A stretch of 64,000 bases of DNA, from positions 16,799,904 through 16,863,903 of the forward strand of contig CM119270.1 of the NCBI GenBank assembly GCA_051294375.1, read 5' to 3'. Below are positions 40,456 through 52,151 of this stretch, in pieces. Within the stretch, counting starts at the first letter, position 1. Every line of letters begins with the position of its first letter. The notes below the pieces were generated by a model. The model was not told the DNA's origin. It saw only the letters and a program-made list of their open reading frames with translations, and searched no databases. Both the position numbers and the translations under genes were made by a program. Source of the DNA: Paraspadella gotoi (Eukaryota > Chaetognatha).

Positions 40456-40801
40456 TATTCTGCTCAATAACACAATTTCCTACCCAGTACCCACTCACAA
40501 AATTTTATATCATTCTATCCATTCAATTATGAATAATTCGAGTAANNNNNNNNNNNNNNNNNNNNNNNNNNNNNNNNNNNNNNNNNNNNNNNNNNNNNNN
40601 NNNNNNNNNNNNNNNNNNNNNNNNNNNNNNNNNNNNNNNNNNNNNNNNNNNNNNNNNNNNNNNNNNNNNNNNNNNNNNNNNNNNNNNNNNNNNNNNNNNN
40701 NNNNNNNNNNATATTCTGCTCAATAACACAATTTCCTACCCAGTACCCACACACAAAATTGTATATCATTCTATCCATTCAATTATGAATAATTCGAGTA
40801 A
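40456..40801 (+). repeat. 90-bp direct repeat on both sides of an N gap
   Basis: ATATTCTGCTCAATAACACA through AATAATTCGAGTAA occurs at 40456-40545 and again at 40711-40801 with two or three differences, separated by 165 N. It could be a tandem repeat with a unit of about 255 bp, or an overlap the assembler failed to merge. Confidence 0.85.
40546..40710. other. Assembly gap, 165 N
   Basis: Unread bases between the two 90-bp direct repeats. Confidence 0.95.
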
Positions 40802-41048
40802 NNNNNNNNNNNNNNNNNNNNNNNNNNNNNNNNNNNNNNNNNNNNNNNNNNNNNNNNNNNNNNNNNNNNNNNNNNNNNNNNNNNNNNNNNNNNNNNNNNN
40901 NNNNNNNNNNNNNNNNNNNNNNNNNNNNNNNNNNNNNNNNNNNNNNNNNNNNNNNNNNNNNNNNNNNNNNNNNNNNNNNNNNNNNNNNNNNNNNNNNNNN
41001 NNNNNNNNNNNNNNNNNNNNNNNNNNNNNNNNNNNNNNNNNNNNNNNN
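40802..41048. other. Assembly gap, 247 N
   Basis: Unread bases; sequence resumes in a GA microsatellite. Confidence 0.95.
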
Positions 41049-42389
41049 GAGAGAGAGAGAGAGATACAGAGACATGGAGACAGAGAAAGCAACGAGATCG
41101 ATTGCTATAAGACAATTATTTTTATTTTTAGGTACTGTAATAAAAAAAAAATAGAAAATTCTTTTTCAAAGCACCTATTTCATCCAAAATTTAATCAAGT
41201 GACAGCTGCGCTCCTTGTTTTGTTTGAAAGTTTGTTACGATTCCTTCGAAACGTTCCCTGACACATTTGAATCGAACGAACGCCGTCCAAGATGAAGTTC
41301 GAGATTACAAAAAAAGACTCCTTACTGAATTCGCGAGATTTCGTGAATCGATTTCTGTGAATGCGTGATTCTTCTGCGCCCCTTCATTTTGTGAATTGCA
41401 CAATCCTAAACGGTTTCCAGATTTCTTCCCGAGATAAAGCAAACTACACCGCGCCCAACCGGTCGCCGAGGCCTCCACCCCACCTACCTACCAATTTGAC
41501 ATGTGGCAGTGGGCGGGGTAGGTTCGACGCTGCGTTAAAAAAAAAAAAAGATTTCGGATTTAACGAAGTCGCCGATTACGAAAAATTCGGTCGAAGATAA
41601 AAAAAAATGACGGTTTTAGCGCGAAAACGCGCGCAGAGGCGGGGATGACGACGACGGGTCGCGCGACTCGCTGATCGGGTTTCGCGACCCAACCGTTTAT
41701 TTGCTCATGGTGTTTCACGGTGTTTCACATTGTGATTCGGTGGCGAATCGGACAAAGCGATTCAATTGTGATTCGGGGGGGGGGGTCAATCCTTTTGTCG
41801 GTTGGGGACAAGGGGGGCGGCGGGGGGGGTGGAGGTTGATCGAGTTTATATATTTTCTCTATTGTAATGGAAAATGGGAAGGTTGTGGTGCGGGTGGTGG
41901 TCGGGCGGTGGCCGAGGTAGAACACGAATTGTTTTCGTTACGATAGAACGGGCGCGCGACGATTGTCAGCTCCGAGGGCATCATTTGGCGAATGTAAATA
42001 TTATGATAATTAGAGAATAAAAAGCTATCGATCGCTGCTCACTGTTATCGTTAATTCAAACATATTTTTTTAGATCACGTAGCTGACTTTCTGACTGAAG
42101 AACGGAAAGTAGTTTGGGAATCTAATTTTTCTGATTTAATTATTATACTACCATTTACCATTTACTAAAAGAAAAACTTCGATATTTAATGCAACATTCC
42201 ATTTATTAGTCAAACTAAAAATTCAAGCAAAACGAAAATGTTTTTAAAAAAAAGTATTTTCCCACACAGACACACGCAAAAGTTATTTTATAAGTTATTA
42301 AACGTCGAAAAAGACTGGAAATAAATACTGTTTAATTCTATAGAGTGTAAAGCGAGATACTGAAAGAAATAAACGCTAGGGGAGTGGGG

Positions 42390-42431
<42 letters not shown>

Positions 42432-42906
42432 TAAGTTCAAATTAGCGGGTTGTCGATTCACATTCGAGACAAGCGAGTTTAAAAAACCCTTTTTCATCAC
42501 GATTCATTTTTGCTACGAATCACAATAGGAAGTCCGTTGAAAAGACAAGGCGAGGACTTCCCGTTAAAACTTCGAAAAGGGTTAATTCTACGCGAGGCTA
42601 CAATACTGCGATGCCGCAATACTGCGAGCGGTATCAATAATAATATAACAATACTGTACACGGAAAAGGCGTTTTCATTTCGGTTTTTCCCCTTCTAATT
42701 ATGTACAAATCTAATAGAAATAATGAAAGACTAAAAAAAAAAAACATCGGACTCGTCCGAAACGTGCGAGGTTAATTAATACTGATTGTATCGCAGCCAA
42801 AGAGAGAAAAAAAAAACAACTAAAAGGACAATGAAAAGCTGGATAATCTGGAATGAGTCGCTATAATTTGTGTGTATATATATAGGTTGCTTCTACTTGT
42901 TAGTCT
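41049..42906. other. Intergenic downstream of the MECOM-like gene
   Basis: Contains a GC-richer patch at 41440-41960 with G homopolymers, a GA tract at 42399-42428 and AT-rich DNA. No supported gene or RNA. Short ATG-initiated frames here are under 30 codons or cross homopolymers. Confidence 0.45.
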
Positions 42907-42912
42907 TTTATT
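42907..42912 (-). terminator. Poly(A) signal AATAAA
   Basis: AATAAA on the minus strand about 120 bp downstream of the MECOM-like stop codon, a suitable place for 3' end processing. Confidence 0.5.
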
Positions 42913-43031
42913 TTCTCAGCTAAAATCGATTTCCAATTATTTCCCAGTATTTCACTGTTTTGTTTAAAAAACAAGAAACTGAAAAAAAAAATAGAAAAAA
43001 AAAATAACAGCAACAATTCATCTCCATCATT

Positions 43032-44185
43032 TCACGAATCTTCTCCATCTTCGTCCACCAGCAAGTCTTTCTCTTCTTCTCCATCATCGACGCCGCTGTT
43101 CGGCGACGCCGAGGCCTCCGACGTCGACGCCTCTCGCTCCTTGGCGGCGCCACTTCCGGCGCTCTTCGACAGTTCCTCGTCCTGCTTCATGCGATCCTTG
43201 TTGTGAATGTTTCTCACGTGACGTTGAAGATTGGAAGAGATGGAGAAACTCCTCTCGCAGAATTTGCACTTGTAGGGCTGCTCGCCCGTGTGGGTCCTCA
43301 AGTGCCTCGTCAGGTTGGCCGAACGCGGGAAGATTTTTCCGCAGAATTTGCAGGTGTAGCGCTCCTTGGCGGCGGCGGCGCGGTCGTTGGCGTAGAAGAG
43401 GGGGGCGTTGGGATGGTGATGGTGATGGTGAGGGTGGGAATGGTGAGACCGGAACACCCCGAAGTGAGGGAAGGGATTAGAGGCGCCGGGGGGAAGGAGG
43501 CTCATGTTGGGAGCGGGCACGTTAGTCGTCGGGATGGTGGATGAGGAAGAGGAAGTCGGGAAAAGAGCGGGAGAGAGGAAAGGAAAAGCCGGGACGGCGG
43601 TGGCGGCGGTGGCGGCGGCGGCGTTGGCGGCGGCGGCGTTGGCCACCATCTGCATCTGCATGGCGGCGGCGGCGGCGAGGACCGGGTTGGAGGCGAAGGA
43701 GGTCGTCGGAGGAAGAGGGGGTTGTTTGATGGAGGAGGAAGGGGCCGAGGTATGAGGAGAGGAGGGCGAGGAATGAGGAGGGGAAGAGGTAGGTGGTGGG
43801 GTGGGTTTCCGCTGGTGGTGGGATCGATGGTGGGTGGGAAGGTGGTTAAGAGTCGCCGAAGGGGTAGAGGTGGGCAGAGGAAGGCGTGCCAAGACTTGTT
43901 GAAGACCCGCGTTCTTGTGATGAACTTCTTCGTGACGAGGATGAGGAAGGGGATGAAGAGCAGGAGGAGGAAGAGCGGACTCGCGCGGCGGCGTCCTCGG
44001 CGGACTCTTCGACGACGCCGGAAAAAAGGGCGGCGCCGGTCTAGTCTCGACGGCGGAGATAGGCGCCTGGCGGCGCGGACTCGGCATTTCCGGCAGAGGC
44101 GGCGTCGGTGAGGATTGGCCGGATGGGCGACGTGATTGAATAGCGTCATCCAGACGAGGGCGTTTGACGCTGAGGTCGAGTGGGC

Positions 44186-44216
<31 letters not shown>

Positions 44217-45655
44217 GGATTCAACATCCAAGTCGTTCTTGGAATCTGTCGTCGGCGACGAGGGTTTGGAGTAAGAAGGATCGAAGGATGGCTCGTTGTC
44301 GTTATCGTCCTTGTCGGTCTTGTCGGTCTTGTCGGTCTTGTCGGTCTTGNNNNNNNNNNNNNNNNNNNNNNNNNNNNNNNNNNNNNNNNNNNNNNNNNNN
44401 NNNNNNNNNNNNNNNNNNNNNNNNNNNNNNTCGGGTCTTGGTCGGTTCTCTACGTTATGGACCTCGGGCCCGGGAACCGGTCTCATAAGCAGGAAACGGG
44501 TGTCAATCAAGAGCTCGGCCGACGGTTTCATAGCAACGGGCATCAAGAGTCGCTCTGCCGGAAGTGGCACCACCTGATCGCGTCTCACGCCAGGTTTGAT
44601 GGGCGTGGAAAACGCGACAGAGGTGGTAGAGGGCGCGCCAGCGGTGACGTCGCTGGCTGGGCGTCTCGACTCGGCGGCGCCGGTCGGAGACCCGTCGGTA
44701 GAGGACACCGGCGACGCTTTGCCCCTCAACGGCACGGTCGGCTCGGCGGAGGCGGCGGAGGAGGCCGAGGCGGCGGAGGAGGCCGAGGCGGCGGAGGCGG
44801 CGGCGGCGGCTGCGGCGCAAGCAGCGGCGTAGGTCGCTCGGGCCATCGTCTGAGGAGAGGGAGCTCTGACCGGCGGCGACGGAGCTGACCGGCGAAAGTC
44901 GAGCGCCTTCCGCTTCAGCGACGCCGCAGCCTCGTTCGCCGCCGACGCCTCAGCGCAGCCGGGATCGTGGTTGACGAGATCGCGCTCCGAAGAGAAGAGC
45001 TGACCGCAGCGCCGGCATTCCGGCTTCGTCGGCGCCGGGTAAGGAAAGGACGGCGTAGGGGGGAGGGGCGCCGCTTTGGAAGGGGAAGCGGCGGCGGCGG
45101 CAGCCGCGGCGGCGGCGACAGCCGCGGCGGAGGCTGCGGCGTTGGAGGCGGACTTGAGGGAATAAAGCCACGAGCCGAACTGAGTTTGTTGGATCAAGCG
45201 AATGCACGGCGGGCAATCGAAAGGGCGTGGACATTCTAAGGGGTTGTGGGGAGACCCCTCTGGGCTGCTGTGGTAGGGGGAGGTGCTGTAGAAAGGGAGA
45301 GAGAGAGGGATGGAGGGTGGTTAGTTGATTGATTGAAACAATTGATCAATTGTAATTAGGAAATTGAGTATTTTGAAGAATAAAGTAATAAAGTAATCAT
45401 TTTACTAAGTAAAGTATGTTTAACTTACCGAGAGCTGTCGCTTTCGTTGCTCTCAGGCGACTTTCGGTTTGGCGATGAGAAAGCGGAATTGGCAGAGGCG
45501 CGGATCAGAGACACGCCCACTTCCGGAGATTTGGCCCGATCTAGGGCGGGACGCGCCTGGGTGTGGGCGGGTGAGGGCATGGTTGAGACTGAAGGGGCGG
45601 AGGCGGGAGTGGTGGACGAAGTGGCGGGGGTGATGATGTTGGCGATGTGGAACAT
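43032..45655 (-). CDS. MECOM: MECOM/PRDM16/Hamlet-type zinc-finger factor, 3' exons
   Basis: Exons 45655-45429 and 45285-43032 join in phase (826 aa including 27 unread). Residues 719-770 are two C2H2 fingers: [20 protein letters not shown], then [20 protein letters not shown]; both are almost identical to the distal domain of EVI1/MECOM, PRDM16 and fly Hamlet. A C2HC finger ([10 protein letters not shown], Cys166/Cys169, His182, Cys186) matches the last finger of the proximal domain. PLDLSVK (444-450), after nine aspartates, is the CtBP co-repressor site. Ala, Ser and Pro runs fill the rest, and the acidic tail ends VDEDGEDS. The usual third distal finger is missing. The first ATG follows a TGA by 18 nt, so it may start a short form or follow an acceptor; PR domain and proximal fingers are not seen. 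Likely a DNA-binding repressor in cell-fate control. Confidence 0.88.
44350..44430. other. Assembly gap, 81 N, inside a 9-bp coding repeat
   Basis: The gap lies next to a tandem CTTGTCGGT repeat that encodes Lys-Thr-Asp units in the MECOM-like protein. Its length is a multiple of three, so the frame is kept as drawn, but the real number of units is unknown. Confidence 0.9.
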
Positions 45656-46880
45656 CCTCGATGAAGGATGTCAATGGGGGGGGCTTGGCGAAAGGGGAAG
45701 AGCGTCTCGAGTGGGCGAGGTGTTTTCGAGAGGCGTGACGAGAGAAAGGCTAAAAGTTTGTTTTTTTTTGTTTTTGTTTTTTGGTGAGTTTTGTGATTCT
45801 GAACGATGAGGTTACGAGAAGTTGGTTTGGAGATTCGTGAAACCAGGAGATTCGTCAATTCGGAAAGTCGGAACTTGGAAATCTGAAAAATATGACAAGA
45901 GAATGAATTACTGATATGGTATGATTTTATAAATAAAAATAACGAAATATTTTCAGGATTAAATTTTTAAAGATTAGATAAATATGGCGTAATTATTATT
46001 GCGGGTTTTTTTTCGTTTTTTTCNNNNNNNNNNNNNNNNNNNNNNNNNNNNNNNNNNNNNNNNNNNNNNNNNNNNNNNNNNNNNNNNNNNNNNNNNNNNN
46101 NNNNNNNNNNNNNNNNNNNNNNNNNNNNNNNNNNNNNNNNNNNNNNNNNNNNNTTTTTTTTTTCTTTCTTTCGCCGCATCGATTCTCAGTTTCCTTTCTT
46201 CCTTCTTCGTTTCCTATATTTTTTTTTTATTTCGATTTTGTCTAATTTTTTCTCCCGTCATTTAAATTCCACATTTTTTTATATAATAAACCCGCAAGAA
46301 AATGAAAAGCCCGCATTTCTGTATTTCATAAATAATTAAATCCGATTCTTAGGTTTAAAAAAAATCTTTATTTTTATTTTTTTTTTTAAGGGAAGCGGCT
46401 CCTCGTTTTGACGGATCGGAATTTCGTTGCCTTTGCGCCTTCCGCCCCGTCATTTCGTTTCGGTCCGGATATTATATTATTTAAATTATTATTAAAAAAA
46501 TTATTATTAAAATTATTCCTTCTCACGCGGAAAGAGATTTATGTTTTGACTCGGGAGCCTCGTAAGCGTCTTTTTCTTCGGTATGACAACAATTTTCTTT
46601 TTCTAGAGAAAAAGTTAAAAAAACCACGATGCGNNNNNNNNNNNNNNNNNNNNNNNNNNNNNNNNNNNNNNNNNNNNNNNNNNNNNNNNNNNNNNNNNNN
46701 NNNNNNNNNNNNNNNNNNNNNNNNNNNNNNNNNNNNNNNNNNNNNNNNNNNNNNNNNNNNNNNNNNNNNNNNNNNNNNNNNNNNNNNNNNNNNNNNNNNN
46801 NNNNNNNNNNNNNNNNNNNNNNNNNNNNNNNNNNNNNNNNNNNNNNNNNNNNNNNNNNNNNNNNNNNNNNNNNNNNNNNN
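45656..46880. other. Upstream of MECOM-like exons; two N gaps
   Basis: Gaps at 46024-46153 and 46634-46880. A GC-richer stretch at 46390-46470 is the only hint of function. No PR-domain or zinc-finger exon was found on the minus strand. Confidence 0.5.
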
Positions 46881-47069
46881 AGTTTCTTTTACTTTTTTTA
46901 TTCGTTTGCGCGAATAAAAATAAGGGGGAAATAATTCGGAAAGTTTCCAAGTTTGACGAACCGACTTCGAAGAATGAGACGAAGGTTCTGATGTCTTGAT
47001 TTTTGGTGTCTCAGCTTTTTTAGGCTTCGTCGTTTCATTGTAAGAATAATCGAAAAGATGGGAGGGGAT

Positions 47070-47094
47070 NNNNNNNNNNNNNNNNNNNNNNNNN
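47070..47094. other. Assembly gap, 25 N
   Basis: Placeholder gap immediately before the first copy of the 5-kb duplication. Confidence 0.95.
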
Positions 47095-50000
47095 TTACCA
47101 CTCTCTGCTCGGTGATCGTTAATCTAGCTGACTTATGATTAAGTTAATTGGTCTCGAGCCGGAAATCTAACTTTTCCACCGTTCTCCTTTATGATATAAC
47201 TTTTTTTTAATATAAAAAAAAATTTAACAATAAAAAAAGTGTATTTATTTTTTCAAATTTTCGATGCGATAAAACCTTTTGTTTGCATCTTCGATCTCTT
47301 CCGGTTCAAGGAATCATTAATCAAATTAATTAATTAATCGAATTAAGAAGGATTTGGGTCGCGCAATCCTTAATAACTCATAAGTGATACCCAGATCTTG
47401 TGATGCGCGCCACTTTTGACGGTTAAAACCATTTACTTCTATAGCTCCAGCTGGAAACTACTGAAAATTTTTAAATAAACGACCGGACCTGCCAGAGCCC
47501 AGAGAAGTGGACCCGAAGGAGAGAGAGAGAGAGGATCCAGCTCAGAGACGAGAGAGAGAGAGAAGAGAGTAGAGAGAGATGAGAGTCACCTGAGAGAGCA
47601 CCGAGAGAGAAAGAGCCTAGAGACGAGAGAGAGAGTAACAAGTGGTGACGCCTCTTGTCCAGGCTCGGGCCACTGACGCCTTCCTGAAAGTATAAAAATA
47701 ACTCTCCGACCCTAACAAAGCACCCACCTCTGGGGATATAGGTATCGGGCGCAGTTCTCAGCTGGCCTTTCTATACTCGCTATATAGTAAACAATCGGCT
47801 AATATTATTCTAAATTTAATTTAAATCCCTAAATAACTGGCATCGGTTTTTCTCATGCACCGCTTTCTTCTTTTTTTTTTCCTTAGTCGCTAACGCCAAT
47901 TTATTTTCTGCCTCCTCTGGTCGAGATGTTCTCTCCAGATTTGCTCACTTTTTATTCGAGTAAGAACGGCTGTATCTCACTCTATATCAATCCGCTCCTT
48001 TCGACGTGATTGTCCCTCCGTGATTCGCTTCTATTCTGTCATCTTTAATCAGTTCTATGCCATCACCATGGAGATTTACCCGAATACTTTTTGTAGAACT
48101 CTAAACAGGGTACAATATTCCATGTTTCTGTATACTAATTTCATGCCCCTTCGATATAAAATAATCGGCCGAAACTATTTCATACTTTTCATTTCAAACA
48201 TCATTCTGAAGATTGAAAAATTTTATCTCCTTTTTTTCACGTATGCCTTCTTCTTTCGAAGAGAAAGGTGGTCTTATTTTTCCAACTAAATTCACATTAA
48301 TGGGGAACACCCGCGAACGGAGATGGGGCGGATTCTATTGTTTTTTGTAATTAAATATTTTAACTTTATTAGCTAATATAGCGACATAATGGTACTGTTA
48401 GAGACACAGAGTTACTCTCTCATGATCTTGAGAGTTCCGCTAACCGTTATAATGTATCATATAGCTACCATGCAACTGCAGCACCCGAGTCGAAAATCGA
48501 CGCACGCACGCACTGGGATCCCCTCCCATCTTTTCAAAAGCCGATTTTATCTCAGATGGTTGTTGAGCCGACATCACCAAAAAATTGAAATTCCGATACG
48601 AAGTACAGAATCTCTATTAAAGAAAATGCACGGATAAGAATGCAAATCACAATTCCTCGATTACGTGGGATTCAGAGCCGACCACATAGGACGGCAGGAG
48701 AGTGGAACGGAGAGTACAGAGTGAACTTGGAAAAGAGGCCGAGTAGTGCGTATTGATGTTTCGAGCGATATATTTGAGCAGAGACACATACGATGTAGGA
48801 GGCCATGTCGATCTCTTGATATGGTCCTTCACACCATATTGAAAAGAATTTAATGCCGAGAAGAGCACCTGTGCGCCAAGGTATAGGACCCCGCGCGCAA
48901 TAGTATCCTGCAGCATATTAGATCGTCGAGACTGGGAGAGTTGATCCACGCTCGTTGATCAAATAGATGATTGCTGCCAACGTCGAGGAGGTAGAGGGTT
49001 TGTCGCCTTGCGAGAGACACTCCAAGGAGAGATATCACCCCCAAGGAAGTTGAGGAAAGGCAGGGAAAGGTAAGATGGAAATGATACGGAGGAATGTAAG
49101 GAAGAATGGGACTGGTGAGACAGAGAAATCCACTGGGGGTGAGGGATCGGGGACGGAAGCTGAGAGATCGCACGAGGATGTACGAGAACGGCATGAGCTT
49201 ATTACTTTCAAGTAGTATTGCTTAAATTATACACAGCCTATAGCGTAAATAAGAGACTATGTACAGGACTCTCCTAGTCTCTGCATAGTCTTCGAGTGAG
49301 ACGTAGAAGAGATGAGAGCGATGAGAGAGAGAGAGAGAGAGAGAGACTTCCGTCAAAAAAAGGCGGTGACCGGAGGACTTCCCTATTTTTCCTTCTTTCA
49401 TTTTTTTATGATTTTTTTTTATCCATTCTTATTTATTTATTGTCGAAAAAGCTTAAAAAAGAATCGTACTACGAAACTTTCTATGAGTACAGAAACCAAT
49501 ATTGAAGGAAAAAGAAACAGTGAAAAATGTTAAGTGAGAAGGGATAAAAAAAAAAGTAAAAAAAGGTCAAAAGATTTTCAAAGTTTCTCAAGGAATTTCT
49601 AAAGATTTTTTTTTTCTTGTGAAAAAAAGTCAAACAAAAAAAATGAAAGTGAAAAAGTTTTTACGGAAAAGAAAAAAAATTGAATGAAGACGACGACAAT
49701 GACGATGACGACGACGACGACAATAGCGTCTTGACGACAAAGTGACGTGAATGTACCGACGATTAAGACGACGAGACCAAAAGGTTCCATCCTGGCATCA
49801 ATGTACCTTCGAGAAGAAAAATGATTTCTCAGAGGGAAAGCATTCAAAGTTTTGGGGTCCTTTAAAAGATTTTTTTTTGAAGAAAGTAAAAAAAAAAAAG
49901 TTAAGTCTAAATCGTTCAAAAACGTTCAATCCTGTCTCTGAGGATGGCATAAGATCCAACGGAACCGAAATAATTTGATTTGGATCAGATTCCATGACAA

Positions 50001-51675
50001 TCAGATTCCATCAGAATCTAATTTTAGCTCAAGAGATGCCAAGACTTCTTTTTATCTCTATTCTCCCGATTCCTCTTTTTTATTCTTTCCACTTTTGACT
50101 GTTTGTTTCTACCCTCTTGACTTTTAGATCCGCCCCCCTTCTCTACCTGCCCACGACTGGTTTCCATTGACGGTCGCGGATAAACGATGACGACGACGAC
50201 ACCGTTTATATATAAAAAAATGGAATCAACTTTCAAAAAGTTTTTTTTTTTGTCTCATGCAACAAAAAAAAAAGGATTTTCGATTCATTCCGAAAGATTC
50301 GCTCACAAACAAAAAATAAAAAGGGAAGAGGAGAAAAAAAAGGGGGGAAAAAAGGAGAAAAAAGGAAAAGAAGAAAAGAATCGACCTCGATGCGTCGGAC
50401 AAAAGCGGAGGAAGTCATTCTTTTCTTTTCTTTTCGGTGTCGTCCATCGCCTCTCGAATTCATTCATCGAATTCATTCATAACTCGTTCATCTCTGATCG
50501 GAGAAGAATGAGAGACTTCCCCTTCAGAGTTCAGCTAACGTCGTGAGGACCGGCGCAACGCCAAGAAGCCCTCTCGCTCTCTCTCTCTCTCAATCTTTCG
50601 ATGCTCATAGTGACCCTCTGAAATTCTCATCATTTTTATCTACTCTCACTAAAACAAATTTACTCGCTTCAAACCAGAAAGTTTATATAAAAATAAATGG
50701 TAAAAAGAGAGTTAAAAGACAAAAAATGAAGGGTAGAAAGTACAGCCAACTGACCCCCAAAAAAAGTTCCCTCCCTAAAAAAAAAGTTATTCTCCAGCAT
50801 CCAAATAAAAAAGTGGCGTTCGCAACGAGAAAGAAGATTTAAAGAATCGATGTTGTCGTCGTTTCCGTTGTCCACGTTGTTGTTGTTGTTGTTGTTGTTG
50901 TTGTGAATTTTTTCGTTGTTGCGAAGGACTTTTGAAAATCTGGAGTGACTTCTCGACGCCCAAAGCGACGGGAGGTTGGAAGCTTCCATCCTTCGTCCTC
51001 GTCGCTAACGCTGTTGTTGTTGTTGTCGTTGTTGCTGTGATCATCATGAGCGACTTTCGCGGCGCCCGGGGGTTTTTCGTCTTCGTCATCGTTGTCGTCG
51101 TCATCGTCGTCAACCTTTTTTTTGGCGAATTTTTTGTCCAAGTTTTTTTTTTTTGGGTTGTTGTCCTGTTGTTTTTAAGTCATTTTTTTGTTGAAGTCAC
51201 CGTCTCGTATTTGAATAGCAAGAGTAAAATATAAACATAAGTAACGTTAAATATGATTTAAATGATACAAGAGAAAATGGTGATATCAAAGGACCAGTAT
51301 TGAAGAACTGAGAATGGTCAGAGAGAAAAATCCAGATTCGTTTTCCACCACAAACACAAATCGTCGTTCGATTTCGGTTTTTTTTTTTTTTTAAGATCGA
51401 AGATAAAAAAAATTGAATGAAAAAAAGAAAAAGTTGACAAAAACTGGAAGAATCCGAGAAGAGTCACCTAATATGCGGGCGACGACGACGACGACGACGA
51501 AGAAGAAGAAGAAGAGAGGATGAATTAATTCGCGGTTTTTATTCTTCTTGTTTTTCTTATCGAATTGGAAAGATTTTGTTTTTTTGTTTTAATTTTTCGA
51601 AGCGTGACTGGAGAGAGATCGATTAAAGCAAAGGAGAGTGAGATGGAGACAGTTTATATAGAAGGGGGGAGAGAG

Positions 51676-51744
<69 letters not shown>

Positions 51745-51814
51745 TGAGGGAAAAATTTTGCGCGCGTCCCAAAGACGGAATATGAGGGCAATGGTGGGGA
51801 CGCGACGAGAGGAG

Positions 51815-51882
<68 letters not shown>

Positions 51883-52126
51883 CAGAGAGAGACATTTCAC
51901 AGCAGCCAACGCCAAGAGCAGGGAGTGGTTTTTCGCAATCTTGTATCGTTCGTCTTTAAAATTCGTCACCAAAAGCGTGGTCATCCCTCATTCGGCCTCA
52001 CCAAAAATAAAAAAAAGAAAAAGAAAGAAAAACTTAACAATGAGTAAATAAAGAAGAAAATAGTCAATATTTGGCGATAAACATGAAATCTTATCAGTGA
52101 ATCATTTCAAACAAAAAAGGGATGCG
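47095..52126. repeat. 5-kb direct duplication, first copy
   Basis: Starts TTACCACTCTCTGCTCGG right after a 25-N gap and ends ...AAAAAAGGGATGCG at the next one. The first 2.2 kb (47095 to about 49305) is essentially identical to 52152-54370. No gene is recognised: small frames at 48020-48289, 48389-48637, 48647-48949 and 48850-49194 recur in both copies but resemble nothing known. A minus-strand acidic, Asn/Thr-rich frame at 50839-51141 (DEDGWKLP-like) may be a coding exon, or only CAA/GAC repeats. GA tracts lie at 47520-47630, 49325-49345 and 51665-51885. Confidence 0.85.
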
Positions 52127-52151
52127 NNNNNNNNNNNNNNNNNNNNNNNNN
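52127..52151. other. Assembly gap, 25 N
   Basis: Placeholder gap exactly at the junction between the two copies of the duplication. Confidence 0.95.

Noticed and set aside
44136-44888. 250-codon plus-strand frame opposite the MECOM-like exon
   Set aside because: It is the antisense of a GC-rich coding exon with alanine and aspartate runs; the minus strand has the zinc fingers and PLDLS motif.
47680-47830. LTR with TATA-like TATAAAAATAACT
   Set aside because: No matching second LTR, primer-binding site or gag/pol frame; the only second copy is the 5-kb assembly duplication.
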